This document shows positions 63,019 to 64,000 of a stretch of DNA of 64,000 nt, piece by piece. The notes below the pieces were generated by a model. The model worked only from the letters and a program-made list of their open reading frames with translations. It searched no databases and had not been told where the DNA came from. A program made the translations under genes and the position numbers. Numbering within the stretch: position 1 is the first letter of the stretch; each line of letters opens with the position of its first letter. Origin of the DNA: CAZEKB01 sp964512225 (GTDB taxonomy: Bacteria > Myxococcota_A > UBA796 > UBA9615). Where the stretch lies: positions 15,907 to 79,906 of the forward strand of contig CAZEKB010000015.1 of assembly GCA_964512225.1 (NCBI GenBank). The letters run 5' to 3'.

Positions 63019-63903
63019 GTGGCCGCCGATGAGAACGAGACCGTGAGCTCCCCCCAAGACATCTGGGACCGGATCGCCGCCGGTCATGCCACCGTGGTGG
63101 TCGGCGGACGCCTGCCCGCGCCCCCACCGGGGCGAGCGCTGGTCGTGGTGCCCTGCGACCGGCCGCAGCGAGACCTCGGGGCCGTCATGGACGCCCGCCG
63201 CCGCATCGAGCGTCGCATCGGGCAGTCCTGGAGCATGTGGGAGCTCGCCGCGGATCGCGTCCGCAGCTCCATCCGGCGACGACTCCTCGCGGACGAGCCC
63301 GAGCCCGAGCGGGCGTGGATGCTCGTGGAGCCGCTGAACCGCCTCCAGGAGGAGACGGAGGCCCGGGCGGCCCTCGTCTTCGACGTCGTGGAGGCCGCGG
63401 ACCCGGCCTCGCTGGCCATGCTCGAAGAGGTCGTGGGGCACCCGGGGAGGGCGGGCGCCGCCCTCGTCCTCGTGGTCCGGGGGACGGCCGACGGGCCCGC
63501 CCGGCGCCTCGTGGACGCCGTCCGGCGCGTGGAGGGCAGCCGACGGGTCATCGACCTGCACGCCCCCGCGGACGTCCCCGTCCCCGCTCCGAAGCCCGCG
63601 CCGACGCCGCGCCGACGCGAGCCGACGTGGAGCACCGCGGACCTCCCCCGCGACCTCCGTCGCGTCGCCCGCGCCGCCGCGATCGTGGGAGACACCTTCG
63701 AGTCCGAGCTCGTCGCCGGGCTCCTGCGCGTCGACGAGCTGAAGGTGCTCGAGGCGCTCCAGGAGCTCGACGACCGCGGCGCCCCCATCACCGACATCGG
63801 CGACGGCGCCTTCCAGATGGACCCGGCCTCCGCGTCGGCGGTGCGGGCGGACGTGCAGCCGTCGCTGGCGGTGGCGTGGAACCTGCGCCTGGCCGAGCTG
63901 CTG
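63019..63903 (+). CDS. Winged-helix/AAA-like protein, 3' end lost in low-complexity sequence (partial)
   Basis: GTG 63019 opens a frame of 295 codons that runs into the poly-G tract. Around residues 105-150 AALVFDVVEAADPASLAMLEE resembles a Walker B region of STAND/AAA ATPases, here split as ALVFDVVEAADPASL. Near 215-280 ARAAAIVGDTFESELVAGLL and LEALQELDDRGA resemble the winged-helix segment that follows such ATPase domains. No P-loop is seen in the N-terminal part (VVVGGRLPAPPPGRA instead), so ATP binding is doubtful. Codon use is normal up to about 63900. The C-terminal part is not in this window. Confidence 0.6.
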
Positions 63904-64000
63904 GGGGGGGGGGGGGGCCGCCCCCCCCCCCCCCCCCCCCCCCCCCGCACCCCCCCCGGGGGGGGGGCCCCCCCCCCCCCGCACACCCCCCGGGGGCCCC
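63904..64000. other. Low-complexity poly-G/poly-C end, probable assembly artefact
   Basis: Fifteen G at 63903-63917, 26 C at 63921-63946, then further G and C runs with only a few other bases. This is unlike anything else in the window and cannot be normal coding. Such ends arise from no-signal poly-G reads of two-colour sequencing. Confidence 0.85.

Noticed and set aside
63903..64000. Possible G-quadruplex or telomere-like end
   Set aside because: Both G and C homopolymers without a repeat unit; looks like sequencing or assembly junk.

Overview
The window is a GC-rich, very tightly packed bacterial segment, most likely from a Myxococcota or related (former deltaproteobacterial) genome. The reasons are secreted proteins ending in a Cys motif, a hydrophobic helix and an Arg cluster (MYXO-CTERM type), many lipoproteins with runs of four aspartates, MopE-like metal-binding motifs, Ser/Thr protein kinases, a DUF2330 protein and DUF4476. 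It looks like a metagenome-assembled scaffold: there is a 100-N gap at 38142-38241, poly-G/poly-C junk from about 63904 to the end, and two likely single-base deletions in homopolymers that break reading frames (near 34175 and 42732). No rRNA, tRNA or CRISPR array was seen. No gene-free stretch exceeds 300 bases; the longest, about 140 bases upstream of the RAYT gene, holds short repeats.

Layout. 1-5.7 kb: end of an unknown gene, endonuclease III, a secreted cupin and a secreted IPT-domain protein, then a secreted metzincin-like protease coupled to a membrane Ser/Thr kinase. 5.7-12.4 kb: a vWA lipoprotein with a membrane coiled-coil partner, an amidohydrolase, an orphan ExbD/TolR-like protein and a glucuronyl C5-epimerase-like lipoprotein. 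12.4-16.2 kb: a coupled operon of an S2P-like membrane protein whose protease motif looks degenerate, a second polytopic membrane protein and an N6-adenine DNA methyltransferase. 16.2-19 kb: HAD phosphatase, DUF4336 and DUF3179 genes, all overlapping. 18.9-26.5 kb: a forward secretome run with a Cys-rich lipoprotein, a haem-motif DUF1588/1592-like protein, a small lipoprotein, a Tat-exported DUF1501-like protein, a DUF2330 protein and a two-part membrane protein.

26.5-30.8 kb: glycyl-tRNA synthetase, a REP-associated tyrosine transposase (RAYT) bracketed by two 72-bp imperfect palindromes that match at 70 of 72 positions, a 5'-3' exonuclease and a DUF4476 protein. 30.9-41.4 kb: a large patatin-like phospholipase, membrane urate oxidase PuuD, a flavoprotein-SelD fusion, a gap-split secreted protein, a MopE-motif lipoprotein and a beta-helix lipoprotein. 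41.5-48 kb: a pseudo-receiver Ser/Thr kinase (frameshifted), a membrane protein, and a TorD-like chaperone coupled to a molybdopterin oxidoreductase. 48-55 kb: three coupled Asp-rich lipoproteins (one GH43-like, one metalloprotease), a phytoene-desaturase-like flavoprotein and an FG-GAP/MopE lipoprotein. 55-61.5 kb: a TetR-adaptor-RND-TolC efflux operon with a perfect 16-bp palindrome upstream. 61.5-64 kb: a gene remnant, a small conserved protein coupled to a MYXO-CTERM protein, and the start of a winged-helix/AAA-like protein that runs into low-complexity sequence.

Genes are coupled by 4-nt start/stop overlaps in fifteen places, and several divergent gene pairs share fewer than 70 bp. The most interesting leads are the REP-RAYT unit, the degenerate S2P/membrane protein/DNA methyltransferase operon, the Asn-substituted orphan ExbD, the stand-alone molybdopterin oxidoreductase-TorD pair, and the shared Asp4 linkers.
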